DNA from: Strigamia acuminata
Lineage: Eukaryota > Arthropoda > Chilopoda > Geophilomorpha > Linotaeniidae
NCBI GenBank assembly: GCA_949358305.1
Contig: OX442314.1
Location: 36,987,211-37,051,210 of the forward strand
DNA length: 64,000 nt
Direction: 5' to 3'
This document shows, piece by piece, positions 43,511 to 54,700 of this stretch (positions within the stretch are counted from its first letter, which is position 1; each line of letters starts with the position of its first letter). Made by a program: the position numbers and the translations under genes. A model generated the notes under the pieces. That model was given only the letters and a program-made list of their open reading frames with translations, did no database searches and was not told where the DNA came from.

Positions 43511-44530
43511 TCGAATAATGTACGGAGTCTCTTCGGTGCCATTCTCATTTTGACCGTTAAGGACAGACAGACTGCTCCTCGACCAGGACCGACTAATGCG
43601 ACAACTAGACCCGTCGCCCGTCGCGCGAGCCCGCCTCATTTTTTTCGCTCGTTTATTCACGCTTAGTTTTAAGAAAAATTTTCAAATTTTACAAATGTAC
43701 ACAAATAAAAAGACCGTTTACTTTTCGCTCCAATTGTTTATTCTTTATACGCCTTTACAACTCTTACGAGAAGATAAATAGAAAGCGAGAAAATATAATC
43801 GATCAACCACGCCGTCGGCGCCTAACCCGAACCCGTAGTCCCCGCTTCGTTCTTCTCCTCCCCGTTCACGGGACGGGCCGAACACCGAACACCGAGCGCC
43901 GAGCGCTGCGCGGGCACCCGGTGGCGCAACCGGGCAACATGACGCGGCACGATTCAAAACGCCGATCGTTTATTCGTTTCATTTTATTTTGTTTCGTTTC
44001 GTTTCATTTTATTGTTTCACTTTGTTTTATTTTGTTTCATTTTTTCTTTTTAATTCGCATCGCCGAGCGTCGCGTCGCAGCGCCGTGACATCGAGGTGAA
44101 CAGCGGATCAAGCTTTTTCCCGCCATTGTTGTGCCCTTCTCCTTCTTCGCGACGCACACGCGTACATATATCGGTTCGCTGGACTCCGTAGAGTGGGAAA
44201 AACAAACAAACAAACAAACAAAAAAAAAACGAACAAACGAGTAAGTAAGGCTATCCAATCGCATTATTTCTTAAAAAAAAAACAAACAAACGAGAGAAGA
44301 AACGGAACGGGCGAATAAAAACGGCGTGCCATGCGGGACAGCGTGCGTGAGCACGGAGGAGGGGGGAAACCCCGTCGATATCAAACGACTAGATTCAACG
44401 TTGGTTTTGTGGTTACTACTCGCGGCGCTATTATTTGTCCGTCCGTTCGTCCGTTAATCGGTCTAATGAATTAACCAATTAATTGATTAAACGACCAATT
44501 CGTTTATAAGTAGGCGATTGATCGACGAAA
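43511..44530. other. Spacer upstream of the zinc-finger/RS gene
   Basis: No gene is supported. It includes TTTCATTTTATTTTGTTTCG-type pentanucleotide-like repeats (about 43,975-44,050), CAAACAAACAAA runs (44,205-44,230) and AATTAATTGATTAA just upstream of the ATG at 44,531. Confidence 0.45.
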
Positions 44531-45830
44531 ATGGACGACGAGCAACGAGGAGTGGGCGAAGAACGGACGGGAGTGAACCCCGAGGGCGGAGGTGTCACGG
44601 AGACCCACGCGGAAACAGGCGCCGAGGAGGTGGTGCACGTTTTGTCGTCGCCGAACGGAACAGCGGGAACCGAGAGCGCGGACCCGGGCGCCAGCCAGTC
44701 GTTTCCGAGCACGTTGTCCGGATTGGAAGGTGTACGCAAACCCCGTCCAATGTAAGTACCACGGCGCGACCGGGTTCGTGCGGGATACCATTTACATTCG
44801 TTTTCGTTTTTCGATAGACGACTCGACAGCGACAACGACGACGACAGCGACAATGGCAATGGCAACAACGGCGGTGGCGGCGACAACGGCAACGGCGGCA
44901 ACGAAGCCAACGACGGCAACAGCGGCGGTGACGGGGCAACGGGGCGCGAGGTCGAAGCCATGCAAGCCAAGATCAACACCCTGGAAGTTGAACTGGAAGA
45001 ATTGAGGTCGAACCTCGCCAACCACGGCGAAAGACTGGGGGCTCTCGAGGCGATGCTCCCAGTCCCTCCCAGCGGGTCGCAGTCGCAACAAACAGACTTT
45101 GGCTCCTACGACTCTGCGAAGGTGAGCAACGGCGCCCGCCCGTGTCGTCGATTCACTCGTTTTTTCTTCTTCTTCTTCTTCTTCTTCGTTCAGGACAAGC
45201 CCGTTCGCAGCAGGGTGGGGATGTGTTGGCTGTGCCGCAGGAAGCGCGCGAACTACGCCTACGACGACGACGACGGCGACGGCGACGACGACGACGGCGA
45301 TGGGGGCGGATGGAAACCGGCTGGCCCACTCAAGGACATTGGCGATCACTGGCGGAGTGTGCACACCGTAGCCAGAGACTTTGAGGCGGCCAGGCAATTG
45401 CTGCGCGGCCACATCGGCACATTCGACGGCTTTTGCCAGGTACGTATGTATGCATGTGTTTCCTCGCGCGGTCTCTCGGTGTCGTCGCTGAACAAATCGT
45501 ATGTTTTTGTTTTTTTTGTTTTTTTTACCCGACAGGAACTGTTTTCGACGACGGAGCACGCGTCCGACTGCCCTTTGTGCGACACGCAGCCGGATGACCT
45601 GAGGCAACATCTTTGGACGAAACATAAATTTTACGTACCGATCGCGACGATAAGGTCGAGCATCGACCAAAGGGGATGCGACGAACCGAAACTACCGGCG
45701 CCGAAACGCCCGGCGCCGCAACGTGTCCCGGATCAACCGAAACGACGAAAGGGCGAGGCAGAAAAGAAGGTGAAAGAAAAACGCCTCGGTTTATTCGTTC
45801 GTTCATTGATTATTTTAATTTTTTATTCAC

Positions 45831-45888
<58 letters not shown>

Positions 45889-47167
45889 ACACACACACAC
45901 AGGTAGTCATCCCAGTAGAACAAAGCAACTTGGACCTGATGAAGGAAGGGTACACGAAGTGGATGTCGAACGTGCGTGACTGACTCGCGTCGAGGACTCG
46001 ATCAATCTATCGATCGAATTGACTCGTTCGTTTTCTTTTTCAGGAAGCCATCGACATGGTGCAACAACGCCCGGTGCTGGATCTCCTCTTCGGAAAGGAC
46101 AAAGTCAGGGGCTTGTTTTCCATGCCCGCTTCTTTCCCTTCCCCGCGTCCCTCTCCTCTCGCTGGTACCTTTCGCATTGCCCCCGCTGCTGCAACTGCTC
46201 TTCGCACCGCCGAGCAACGCGCCAAATCCGCCGCCGAGCAACGCGCCAAATCCGCCGCCGAGCAACGCGCCAAATCCGCCGCCGAGCAACGCGCCAAATC
46301 CGCCGCCGAGCAACGCGCCAAATCCGCCGCCGAGCAACGCGCCAAATCCGCCGCCGAGCAACGCGCCAAATCCGCCGCCGAGCAACGCGCCAAATCCGCC
46401 GCCGAGCAACGCGCCAAATCCGCCGCCGAGCAACGCGCCAAATCCGCCGCCGAGCAACGCGCCAAATCCGCCGCCGAGCAACGTGCCAAACCCACCACCG
46501 AGCAACGCGCCAAATCTACTGTTGTTGCCGCTAAACACGCCGGATCCATTAAACGTGCAGACGACAATAGCAACAGCAGCAGCAGCAGCGGCGGCGACGA
46601 CGACGGCGCCGAGGACAGTGGTGCCGACCTCTTCACCGGCGCCCGCCCCGATCGTGGTGCCGGTGCCGGTGCCACCAGCAAGTCCCGAGAATACGACGTC
46701 GACCTCTCGCGCGATCCCATCACCGTACGCGGCTTCACTTTCGTGCGTAGTCGGGTACCCGGCATCCCGCTCGTCCGCGACGACGACGATGATGAGGAAC
46801 GCGCTCGCCGCGAAGTCCGCAAGAAGAACCGCGCGAAGGTAGAGTGCGAAGGCCAAATGATCCGCGCACAGAGTCGCGAGATACAGCGTCGGCGAGAAAG
46901 TGAGTTCGAACTCGAACACGCCGAACACGAGCCCTCGCCCGGGCACAGTCGCGGCACCGGGTCGCGGTCGCGGTCGCGGTCGCGGTCGCAATCGCGGTCG
47001 CAGTCGCAGTCGCGGTCGCAGTCGCAGTCGCGGTCGCGGTCGCGATCGCAGTCGCGGTCGCGGTCGCAGTCGAAGGAGTCGCGATCGAAGGAGTCGCGAT
47101 CGAAGGAGTCGCAGTCGCAGTCGTGGTCGCAGTCGCGGTCATCTTCTTCGCGGCCGTTTTCGCAACC
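44531..47167 (+). CDS. C2H2 zinc-finger / RS-repeat nuclear protein, six or more exons, 3' end in gap
   Basis: Exons are 44,531-44,751; 44,818-45,121; 45,194-45,439; 45,536-45,769; 45,903-45,971; 46,044 to the gap. Every junction has GT..AG and the phases close (221+304+246+234+69 nt, then open for 1,124 nt). The N-terminus (MDDEQRGVGEERTG..) is acidic. Exon 2 has an Asp/Asn/Gly-rich run, then a coiled coil (MQAKINTLEVELEELRSNLA). Exon 3 has CWLC followed ~39 residues later by HWRSVH. Exon 4 has a classical finger, CPLC-x8-H-x4-H (DCPLCDTQPDDLRQHLWTKH), then a basic PKRRK region. Exon 6 has 13 copies of AEQRAKSA, an acidic linker and a long SR/SQ-dipeptide tail like splicing-factor RS domains. 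The family was not recognised; DNA/RNA binding in the nucleus is inferred. Confidence 0.68.
45836..45902 (+). repeat. (TC)n(AC)n microsatellite forming an intron 3' end
   Basis: CTCTCT.. followed by CACACACACACAG immediately precedes exon 5 of the zinc-finger gene, so the microsatellite supplies the pyrimidine tract of that acceptor. Confidence 0.85.
46212..46523 (+). repeat. 24-bp coding minisatellite, 13 copies
   Basis: Units of GAGCAACGCGCCAAATCCGC plus CGCC repeat at exact 24-bp spacing; about eleven copies look identical and the last two are diverged. In the gene frame each unit encodes AEQRAKSA. The other plus-strand frames are also open, which explains several long overlapping ORFs here. 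Confidence 0.92.
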
Positions 47168-47367
47168 NNNNNNNNNNNNNNNNNNNNNNNNNNNNNNNNN
47201 NNNNNNNNNNNNNNNNNNNNNNNNNNNNNNNNNNNNNNNNNNNNNNNNNNNNNNNNNNNNNNNNNNNNNNNNNNNNNNNNNNNNNNNNNNNNNNNNNNNN
47301 NNNNNNNNNNNNNNNNNNNNNNNNNNNNNNNNNNNNNNNNNNNNNNNNNNNNNNNNNNNNNNNNNNN
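47168..47367. other. Assembly gap, 200 N
   Basis: Exactly 200 N, probably a placeholder of fixed size. It lies inside the RS-repeat exon, a likely assembly trouble spot, and the 3' end of the gene is lost in it. Confidence 0.99.
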
Positions 47368-47624
47368 CCTTCTTTATTTTATTTTATTTTATTTCATTTT
47401 ATTTTATTCTATTTTTAATTTTATTTCCACCTACCTATCTACCCGTCTGTTTATTTATTTGTTTATTTATTTGTTTATTTATTTATTTATTTATTTCTTT
47501 CTTTCTTTCTTTTTTCTTCCTTTCGTCTCTTTTCCTCTCGTTCGTTCGGCCAAAATGAAACGAATACTCGAATCGGAAGCGACGAAATTCTAGACGACCA
47601 CGAGGACGCTTTATCTTCGGCCCC

Positions 47625-47694
47625 GGGTGGCCGAGCGAGTAGAGTGACCTACCGCACGGAGCTGGTGACCGAGAGTTCGAGTCCCGCTCTCCCG
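47625..47694 (+). repeat. tRNA-derived SINE-like head, copy 1
   Basis: GGTGGCCGAGCGAGTAGAG resembles an A box, and AGAGTTCGAGTCCCGC, about 30 nt later, a B box (GTTCGAGTCCC is near-consensus). The acceptor ends pair only partly (CGGG..CCCG), so a functional tRNA is unlikely. Confidence 0.6.
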
Positions 47695-48051
47695 ACTTTC
47701 CGTTTCTCCGAAATTATTCGGTAGCATCTCTTTCTTTCTTCGTAATTACTCGTTATCGTACTAGTGGTTTATTAATACATTCTCATGGGCAATACTCTCC
47801 CGCAAGACCCGCGGGAGGGGGGGTCGAAGGTATCGGCCCTTCTTTATTTTTATTCAATTTATTTATATTTTTATTTTTTTTTTTTTATTTAATTTCCACG
47901 TGTCCATTTACCCATCTACCTATCTATTTATCTATCTATTTATTTATTCGTTTATTCGTTCGTGTCTTTCTTCCGTTCATTCGACCAAAGTGAAGTAAAT
48001 TGGAACCGACACAATTCTAGGCGACTACGAGGGCGTTTTATCTTCGGGCCC

Positions 48052-48120
48052 GGGTGGCCGAGTGGGCAGAGCTACCTGCCGCACGGAGACGTGGACCGAA
48101 AGTTCGAGTCCCGCTCCCGC
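48052..48120 (+). repeat. tRNA-derived SINE-like head, copy 2
   Basis: GGGTGGCCGAGTGGGCAGAG and AAGTTCGAGTCCCGCTCC are the paired A- and B-box-like motifs. It is the homologue of the segment at 47,625 in the second unit. Confidence 0.6.
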
Positions 48121-48434
48121 CGACTTTTCATTTCACCGATGTTTTCTCAGAAACCCTTCTTCTATGATTGATTTGTTACAAATGAGTACTTTACTAACGC
48201 ATTCTCATGAATACTACTCTCTCGCAAGACCCGCGGGAGGGGGGGGGGTCGAAGGTATCGGCCCTTCTTTATTTTATTCGACCTCCCTCCTCTCGTTCTT
48301 TTATTTTATTTCATTCCACTTTTTTATTTTATTTATTTATTTTTTTACTTATTTCTTTCCATTCTTCTCTCTTTTTATTCATCCATTCGTTCATTCATTC
48401 ATTTATTTGGTTCGTTTTGTTTTTATAAATCCAG

Positions 48435-48657
48435 TCCGCAGCGTCAGGTGCCGCTCTACGGAGTTTGCGCCGCAGCAAAACAACACCCATCCCTACCTTT
48501 GACCCCGCTCGACGGCGTCATTCAATCCGCACGCACCATCGTCGAAAAAGAAAGAAAAAGAAACGAGAAACGAGAAATAAATAAACCAATAAAGAAAGAC
48601 GAGCCGACCGACCAACTTTCCCGGTTCGTGTTTATTAATTTTTTATTAATCAATTAA
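48435..48657 (+). CDS. Possible terminal exon of the zinc-finger/RS gene
   Basis: A pyrimidine-rich stretch ending TAAATCCAG precedes 48,435. One frame reads RQVPLYGVCAAAKQHPSLPL, then LTPLDGVIQSARTIVEKERK, and ends in a lysine/glutamate-rich run, closing at 48,657. Another frame is basic (RRKRKKKKRE) and ends near 48,580. Because the upstream exon is lost in the gap, the phase cannot be checked. Both readings, and the link to the gene, are guesses. Confidence 0.25.
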
Positions 48658-48725
48658 TTGATTAATTGATTGGTTGGCTAAACGACCGTTTCGTCCGTTC
48701 GTTCGTTCGTTCGTTCGTTTAAGCC

Positions 48726-48992
48726 ATGACGGACGGTTTCCCCAAAACGGACGCGGGCGCGCGCGTGTGGGTCGCCACGACGACGTCGTACCGGCAGGAC
48801 GTCGGTTTAGCCGGCGGGACGCCCGGCTACTGCGGTCGCTGCGTGCCGAGCAGCTCGGAGTTCGATTACTTCGAGGAGCTGTTCGGCGAGGCGGCCCGTT
48901 TCATCGTGACCGCGACGAATCGAGCCATCCGGAGAGAGGCAAGAGAGGAGGAAATGGCGCGAGCGCAGGTGCCGAGAAAAAAACAACGGTGA
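48726..48992 (+). CDS. Unrecognised 88-aa ORF
   Basis: ATG 48,726 (MTDGFPKTDAGARVWVATTT) to TGA 48,992. The composition is balanced and unlike repeat-derived ORFs: it has a CGRC motif and an amphipathic stretch SSEFDYFEELFGEAARFIVT, then a basic end. GC-rich third positions match the zinc-finger gene. It could be a single-exon small gene or the first exon of a longer one (CAG/GTGCCG near the end is a possible donor). No family was recognised. Confidence 0.4.
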   Translation: MTDGFPKTDAGARVWVATTTSYRQDVGLAGGTPGYCGRCVPSSSEFDYFEELFGEAARFIVTATNRAIRREAREEEMARAQVPRKKQR

Positions 48993-49440
48993 CGATCCGC
49001 GACACTCACTCACTCTCACGCTCGTTTTCGTTTCTGGCAAAGCTGTATTGTCAAACACGCATTCCATTGACATTGCCATACATTGTGCCGTTTCAGTTTG
49101 GTCCCTTCTTCGTTTCAGATAGTGATGGTGAACACTCTCCCGCGAGGTTGCGGGAGGGTGGGGGGGAGTCGAAAGATTCGGCTCTCCTTTTATTTCTTCG
49201 TTTTATTTTTTTATTTTCATTTACCGTTCTCATCTTTATTTTCATTCTCGTTTTTTATTTTCGTTTACATGTTTCTATTTTTATTTCCACGGTGTGTCGG
49301 GAGGGCGCGCGAAAACCTACTCGCCCAATCTCCGTGGTCGCATTTTCCAAATTTTGTCACTGGATTTCGCGCTTGCGGTGGGGATGGGCGCGCGCAGGCT
49401 CCGTCGTCGTGCCAGAAACTCCACTGTGTGATGTAGTCGC

Positions 49441-49471
<31 letters not shown>

Positions 49472-49646
49472 ACCTAAACCACCACCACCACCACCACCAC
49501 CACCATCGTCGTCTCTTCTCTCCTTTTCTTTTAATTTTTGTTAATTTTTGTTAATTTTTGTTAATTTTGTAATTTTGTAATTTTGTAATTTTGTAATTTT
49601 GTAATTTTTGAAATTTTTATTTTTAACTTTTGAATGTACAAATGTA

Positions 49647-49685
<39 letters not shown>

Positions 49686-49762
49686 ATACAATAATCAGAC
49701 TTTATTCTTCAGTCTTAAAAATATAAAAAAAATAAAAAAAAAAAATATTGTAAACCACTCGT
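48993..49762. other. Noncoding stretch with simple repeats
   Basis: It includes a third copy of the CTCCCGC..GCGGGAG hairpin (49,137-49,156), (GCC)n/(GTC)n and (CAC)n runs at about 49,437-49,505, TTAATTTTTG/TAATTTTG repeats (49,535-49,615) and (ATAA)n (49,648-49,690). The last part is the 3' flank of the minus-strand exon. No gene was seen. Confidence 0.5.
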
Positions 49763-50164
49763 TTACGGTCCACGGGGAAATAAATAAATAAATAAATACA
49801 TAAATGAATGAATGAATGAATGAATAATTAGAATCGAAGAGTGGCTGTCGTCGTCGTCGTCGCCGCCGTCGCCGCCGGTCCTCTCCTCGCCACCTTTACC
49901 ACCGGTCGCCCCTTTGTCGTCGCCTTCGTCGTCCACCGGCTCCGTATCATCGGCCATCGCTCCCATCCACTTCTTCTCCACCCTCTCCAACATGTTCTCG
50001 AATCGTTCCTCCGTTCTCGCCAGCATCGCTTCCAATTTTGCCTCCGTCCTCGCCATCATCTTCTCGACCATCGCCTCCAGCGCCGTCTCCTCGCTCTTCT
50101 TTTCACTCGGTGTCGGTGGCGGCGGCGGCGGCGGTGGTCGCGCAGACGCACCCCCTCGACGCAA
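49763..50164 (-). CDS. Proline-rich / coiled-coil protein, terminal exon
   Basis: On the minus strand an AG acceptor (TTCGCTAG) preceded by a T-run and a very long (CT)n tract leads into RRGGASARPPPPPPPP, then a coiled coil (LEAMVEKMMARTEAKLEAML to FENMLERVEKKWMG), an acidic/Gly-rich end and a stop at 49,763. Upstream exons are not identifiable in the repeats beyond 50,430. The last ~25 residues read from ATTC repeats. If translation starts inside this exon, the first ATG is at MVEKMM. The family was not recognised. Confidence 0.45.
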   Translation of the reverse strand: MRRGGASARPPPPPPPPTPSEKKSEETALEAMVEKMMARTEAKLEAMLARTEERFENMLERVEKKWMGAMADDTEPVDDEGDDKGATGGKGGEERTGGDGGDDDDDSHSSILIIHSFIHSFMYLFIYLFPRGP

Positions 50165-50185
50165 CTAGCGAAAAAAAAAAAAAAA

Positions 50186-50410
<225 letters not shown>

Positions 50411-50432
50411 GAGAGAGAGTGCACTGTTCACG

Positions 50433-50493
50433 CGCCCACATGCGTGAACAGTGCACTCGCCCTCCGCGCCCCGTCGGCGTAGGCGCCGGCCGT

Positions 50494-50532
<39 letters not shown>

Positions 50533-51775
50533 GCCCGGGAATCGCCCTTCCGCCCGTCACCGAATTTTGTCAATATCTGATAAATTTCCACAGAATTGCA
50601 GCGACATTGTACGGGATATTTCTGCCCGATTTGACGGACTTATGTAAAACATTGCTGAAATTCCGTGGAAATTTATAAAATATTGACAAAGGTTGGTGAC
50701 CGACCCACGGCGCGTTGCGGCGCGGTCGGAGCACGCGACCCGATCCCCCCCTCCCCCCGTCCCCAAAAAACCACGCCTCGAGGAACCCCGAGGTTCGGTT
50801 TCCGACCGGGTCGCCTCTTGATCCGACCCGGGGCGCGTCACGGCGCGGTCGAAGGACGGCCCTCGCCCCCAAAAACCACACTCCGGGTCACGTGGTCTCG
50901 CACCCGACTCTCTCAGTTTTCCCGTTACGGGATCATGACGGGCCGTTACGGGATCATGACGGGCCGTTACGGGATCGTGACGGGACCGTCGGCGGCCCGT
51001 TAACGGCTTGTACGGGCCGTTACGGGATCGTGACGGGACCGTCGGCGGCCCGTTAACGGCCCGTGCGGACCGTTACGGGATCGTGACGGGACCGTCGGCG
51101 GCCCGTTAACGGCCCGTGCGGGCCCATGCGGGCCGTTGACGGGCCGTTGACGGGCCGTTGACGGGCCGTTAACGGGCCGTTAACGGGCCGTGACGGTGTA
51201 AATCGAAAAAATCAACAACCGACAACACGTACGTGAAAACGCGTACAACATTCATAGACATTAATCTCGAATCCTGTTTTTGGTTTTACGCCGTTAACGG
51301 GCCGTTAACGGCCCGTTAACGGCCCGTTAACGGCCCGCATGAGGTCGTACGGGCCGTTACGGGATCGTGACGGGACCGTCGGCGGCCCGTTAACGGCCCG
51401 TGCGAGCCGTTACGGGATCGTGACGGGACCGTCGGCGGCCCGTTAACGGCCCGTGCGAGCCGTTACGGGATCGTGACGGGACCGTCGGCGGCCCGTTAAC
51501 GGCCCGTGCGAGCCGTTACGGGATCGTGACGGGACCGTCGGCGGCCCGTTAACGGCCCGTGCGGGCCGTTTTCGACCCGTTGCGGCCGTTTTCGACCCGT
51601 TGCGGCCCGTTTTCGACCCGTTACGGTCCTTGGCCGTAACGGGCCGAAAACGGGAAAACTGAAAAAGTCGAGTGCGAGACCACGTGACCCGGAGTGTGGT
51701 TTTTGGGGACGAGGGCCGTCCTCCGACCGCGCCGTGACGCGCCGCGGGTCGGTCACCAACTTTTGTCAATTTTTG
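50433..51775. repeat. Foldback-like element copy with internal GTTAACGG array
   Basis: It starts as a near-identical copy of 35,786-36,260 (linker, hairpin, flank F), then a short array (about 50,925-51,640) with one 96-bp core at about 51,197, then flank F again in reverse (about 51,640-51,775: CGAGACCACGTGACCCGGAG .. GGTCGGTCACCAACTTTTGT). It is thus an inverted-repeat structure with the array inside, as in foldback transposons. No coding capacity for a transposase was seen. Confidence 0.82.
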
Positions 51776-54700
51776 ACAGATTTTCACGGAATTTCAGCAA
51801 CATTTTACGAGACATTTCTGCCCGATTGGACGGACTTGTTTAAAACATTGCTGAAATTCTGTGTTAATTTATCAAAAATTGCAAAAATTCGGTGCGAATT
51901 TTGTCAGAAATTGGGAAAATTTTTTTAAAACTAGTCCAACGCGCCGATAAATCGAGCGCCCACACGCGCCCACGTGCTTGGACAGTGCTGGGCGCGTCCA
52001 ACCCGCGTGGACACTGTCAAGTCGGGCATTTTCGGGCACAGTTTGATGCGAGCAAATCTCGCAAAACTTGCACCGAATTGTGGCAACATTTGATAGATTT
52101 CCACCGAATTTTAGCAATGTTTTACAAAAACCTGTGGAAATGTATCCAATCGGGCAGAAATGTCTCGCAAAATATTGCTGAAATTACTTGGAAATTTATC
52201 ACAAATTGTCAAAAGTCGGTGCAATTTTTTTGGACGCATCAAACCGTGTGCCCCGAGAGTCCACGAGTGTGCCCGACCTGACAGTGTCCACGCGGGGCGC
52301 ACTGTCCACGCACGTGGGCGCGTGATTTACTGGCGCGTTGGACGAGTTCTAAAAAAATTCTCCAAAATCTGACAAAACTTGCAACGATTTTTAACGACAT
52401 TTAATAAATTTACACAGATTTTAAGCAATGTTTTACAGAAGCCCCATCCAAAAGGGCAGAAATATCCCGTATAATGTTGCTGCAATTCTGTAGAAATTTA
52501 TCAGATATTGACAAAATTCGGTGACGGGCGGAAGGGCGATTCCCGAGCGGAAGAGAGAGAGAGAGAGAGAGGGCGGACGGCCGGCGCCTACGCCGACGGG
52601 GCGAGAGGGCGAGTGCACTGTTCACGCATGTGGGCACGTGTGGGCGCTCGATTTACCGGCGCGTTGGACGAGTTAAACAAAATTTTCCCAATATTTTGCA
52701 TAACTTGCACCGATTTTTAAGAACATTTGACTGATTTCCACAGATTTTAAGCGATGTTTTACACGTCCAACCCGCGTGGACATTGTCAGATCGGGCGGTT
52801 TCGGGCACAGTTTTATTGTTAATTGTTTTTGCATTAGACATGTGTTTAATTCGTTTTGTCTTTTTAGTGGTTCCTTGACTCGGTGTGTACGGTTCTTGCG
52901 CGTCGTGCCCACGTTTAACACGTGGCCACACGAGTACATCGCGCACGCACATGCGTGGACTCTCGTCGACGATCGTGTGATTCTAGTTACGTCAGTCTCG
53001 ATGTTTTATATGATTTTATTTTGCTAATTGTTTTGAGCGCGTGCAATTTCAATTGTTGCACTCCCGCATTTTCTATTGTAGACTAGTATCTGGACAATTT
53101 AGTTCGTGTTCTTGAGTCGAATAAATTAGACGTGTTTTTAATTTTTCTGTCGCCATTTTTTGAATTCACTAGCGCTCTTCAGATGATTCGTTGCGCTGCA
53201 TGAGAGCTTTAATTGATGAGTTGGAGGCCAGTAAATCGCGCGCCCACATGCGCACGTCCAACCCGCGTGGACACTGTCAGATCGGGCACACGCGTGGACT
53301 CTCGGGGCACAGTTTGATGCGTGCAAAAGTTGCACCGACTTGTGGGAATTTTTTAACAAATTTCCACAGAATTTCAGCGACATTTTACGAGACATTTCTG
53401 CCCGATGGGACGGACTTCTGTAAAACATTGCTTAAAATCCATGGAAATTTATCACATATTGACAAAATTCGGTGCAAGTTTTGTCAGAAATTAGGAAAAA
53501 ACTTTTTTCAAAACTCGTCCAACGCGCCGGTAAATTGAGCGCCCACGTGCGTCGACAGTGGGCGCTTCAAAACCGCGTGGACACTGTCAGATCTCGGCAC
53601 AGTTTGATGCGCCCAAATCTAGCAATACTTGCACCGACTTTTGGCAATTTGTGACAAATTTTCACAGAATTTCGGCAACATTTTACGACACATTTCTGCC
53701 CGGTTGGACACATTTCCACAGGTTTTTTGTAAAACGTTGCTAAAATTCCGTTGAATTTCATCAAAAATTGTGTCAAAAGTCGGTGACGGGCGGAGGGGCG
53801 AGCTCCGGGCGCCCGAGAGAGAGAGATAAAGAGAGAGAGAGGGGACGGCCGGGGCTCCCGCCGACGGGCGGAGGGGCGAGCCTTGGCGGGTTGGGCGTGC
53901 ACTATCTAGGCATGTGGGCGCTCGATTTACCGGCACGTTGGACAAGTTTTGAAAATTTTTTTTTTCCTAATTTTTGACAAAATTAGCACCGAATTTTGCC
54001 AATATTTGATAAATTTCCACGGAATTTTATCAATGTTTTACAAAAAACCCCTGGAAATGTGTCCAATCGAGCAGAAATGTCTCGTAAAATATCGCTGAAA
54101 TTTGTCTAAAATTGACAAAAAATCGGTGCAAGTTTTGCTAGATATTTGCCCGGATCAAACTGTGCCCGAAACCGCCCGATCTGACAGTGTGCACGCGGGC
54201 TGGACGTGCCCACTGTCCCCGCATGTGCACTCGCCGGCGCGTTGGACGAGTTTAAGAAGATTTTATCAATTTCTGACAAAACTTGCATCGATTTTTTGTC
54301 AATATTTGATAAATTTCCCCAGAATTTTAGCAATAAAACCTTTGAAAATGTATCCAAAAGAGCAGAAATGTCCTGTAAAATATTGCTGAAAATCTGTTGA
54401 AATTCATCAAATATTGACAAAAATCTGTGACGAGCGGAGGGGCGATCCTTTGGCGGCCGAAAGAGAGAGGGGGGACGGTCGGGGCTCCCGCCGACGGGCG
54501 GAGGGGCGAGCCTTGGCGGCCGAGAGAGAGAGAGAGAGAGGACGGCCGGGGCTCCCGCCGGCGCACTGTCCATGGGCGCGCTCGATTTACTGGCGCGTTG
54601 GACGAATTTTAAATTTTTTGTTTCCTATTTCTGACTAAATTTGCACAGACTTTTGTCAATTTTTGACAAATTTTCACGGAATTTCAGCAATGGGACGGAC

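Larger units (their letters stand above)
47368..48434 (+). repeat. Two ~430-bp tandem units with tRNA-like heads and hairpins
   Basis: The order TTTATTTATTT-rich stretch, TTCG..CCAAARTGAARY, TCTAGRCGACYACGAGG, tRNA-like segment, CATTCTCATG, CTCCCGC hairpin, GTCGAAGGTATCGGCCCTTC is present twice (about 47,368-47,850 and 47,850-48,275). Part of it recurs at 49,125-49,190. Units differ by many substitutions. Confidence 0.75.

Noticed and set aside
39938-43553. 80-140-codon ORFs in the ~600-bp tandem units
   Set aside because: Frames differ from unit to unit because of indels, and the inverted-repeat hairpins explain the apparent openness.
46002-46991. Several long overlapping ORFs on both strands (proline/asparagine-rich, glycine-rich and others)
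   Set aside because: The 24-bp repeat leaves most frames open; only the frame continuous with the upstream exons of the zinc-finger gene is supported.
47625-47694. Functional tRNA gene
   Set aside because: A and B boxes are present but the acceptor stem and anticodon arm do not fold properly; a SINE-like origin fits better.
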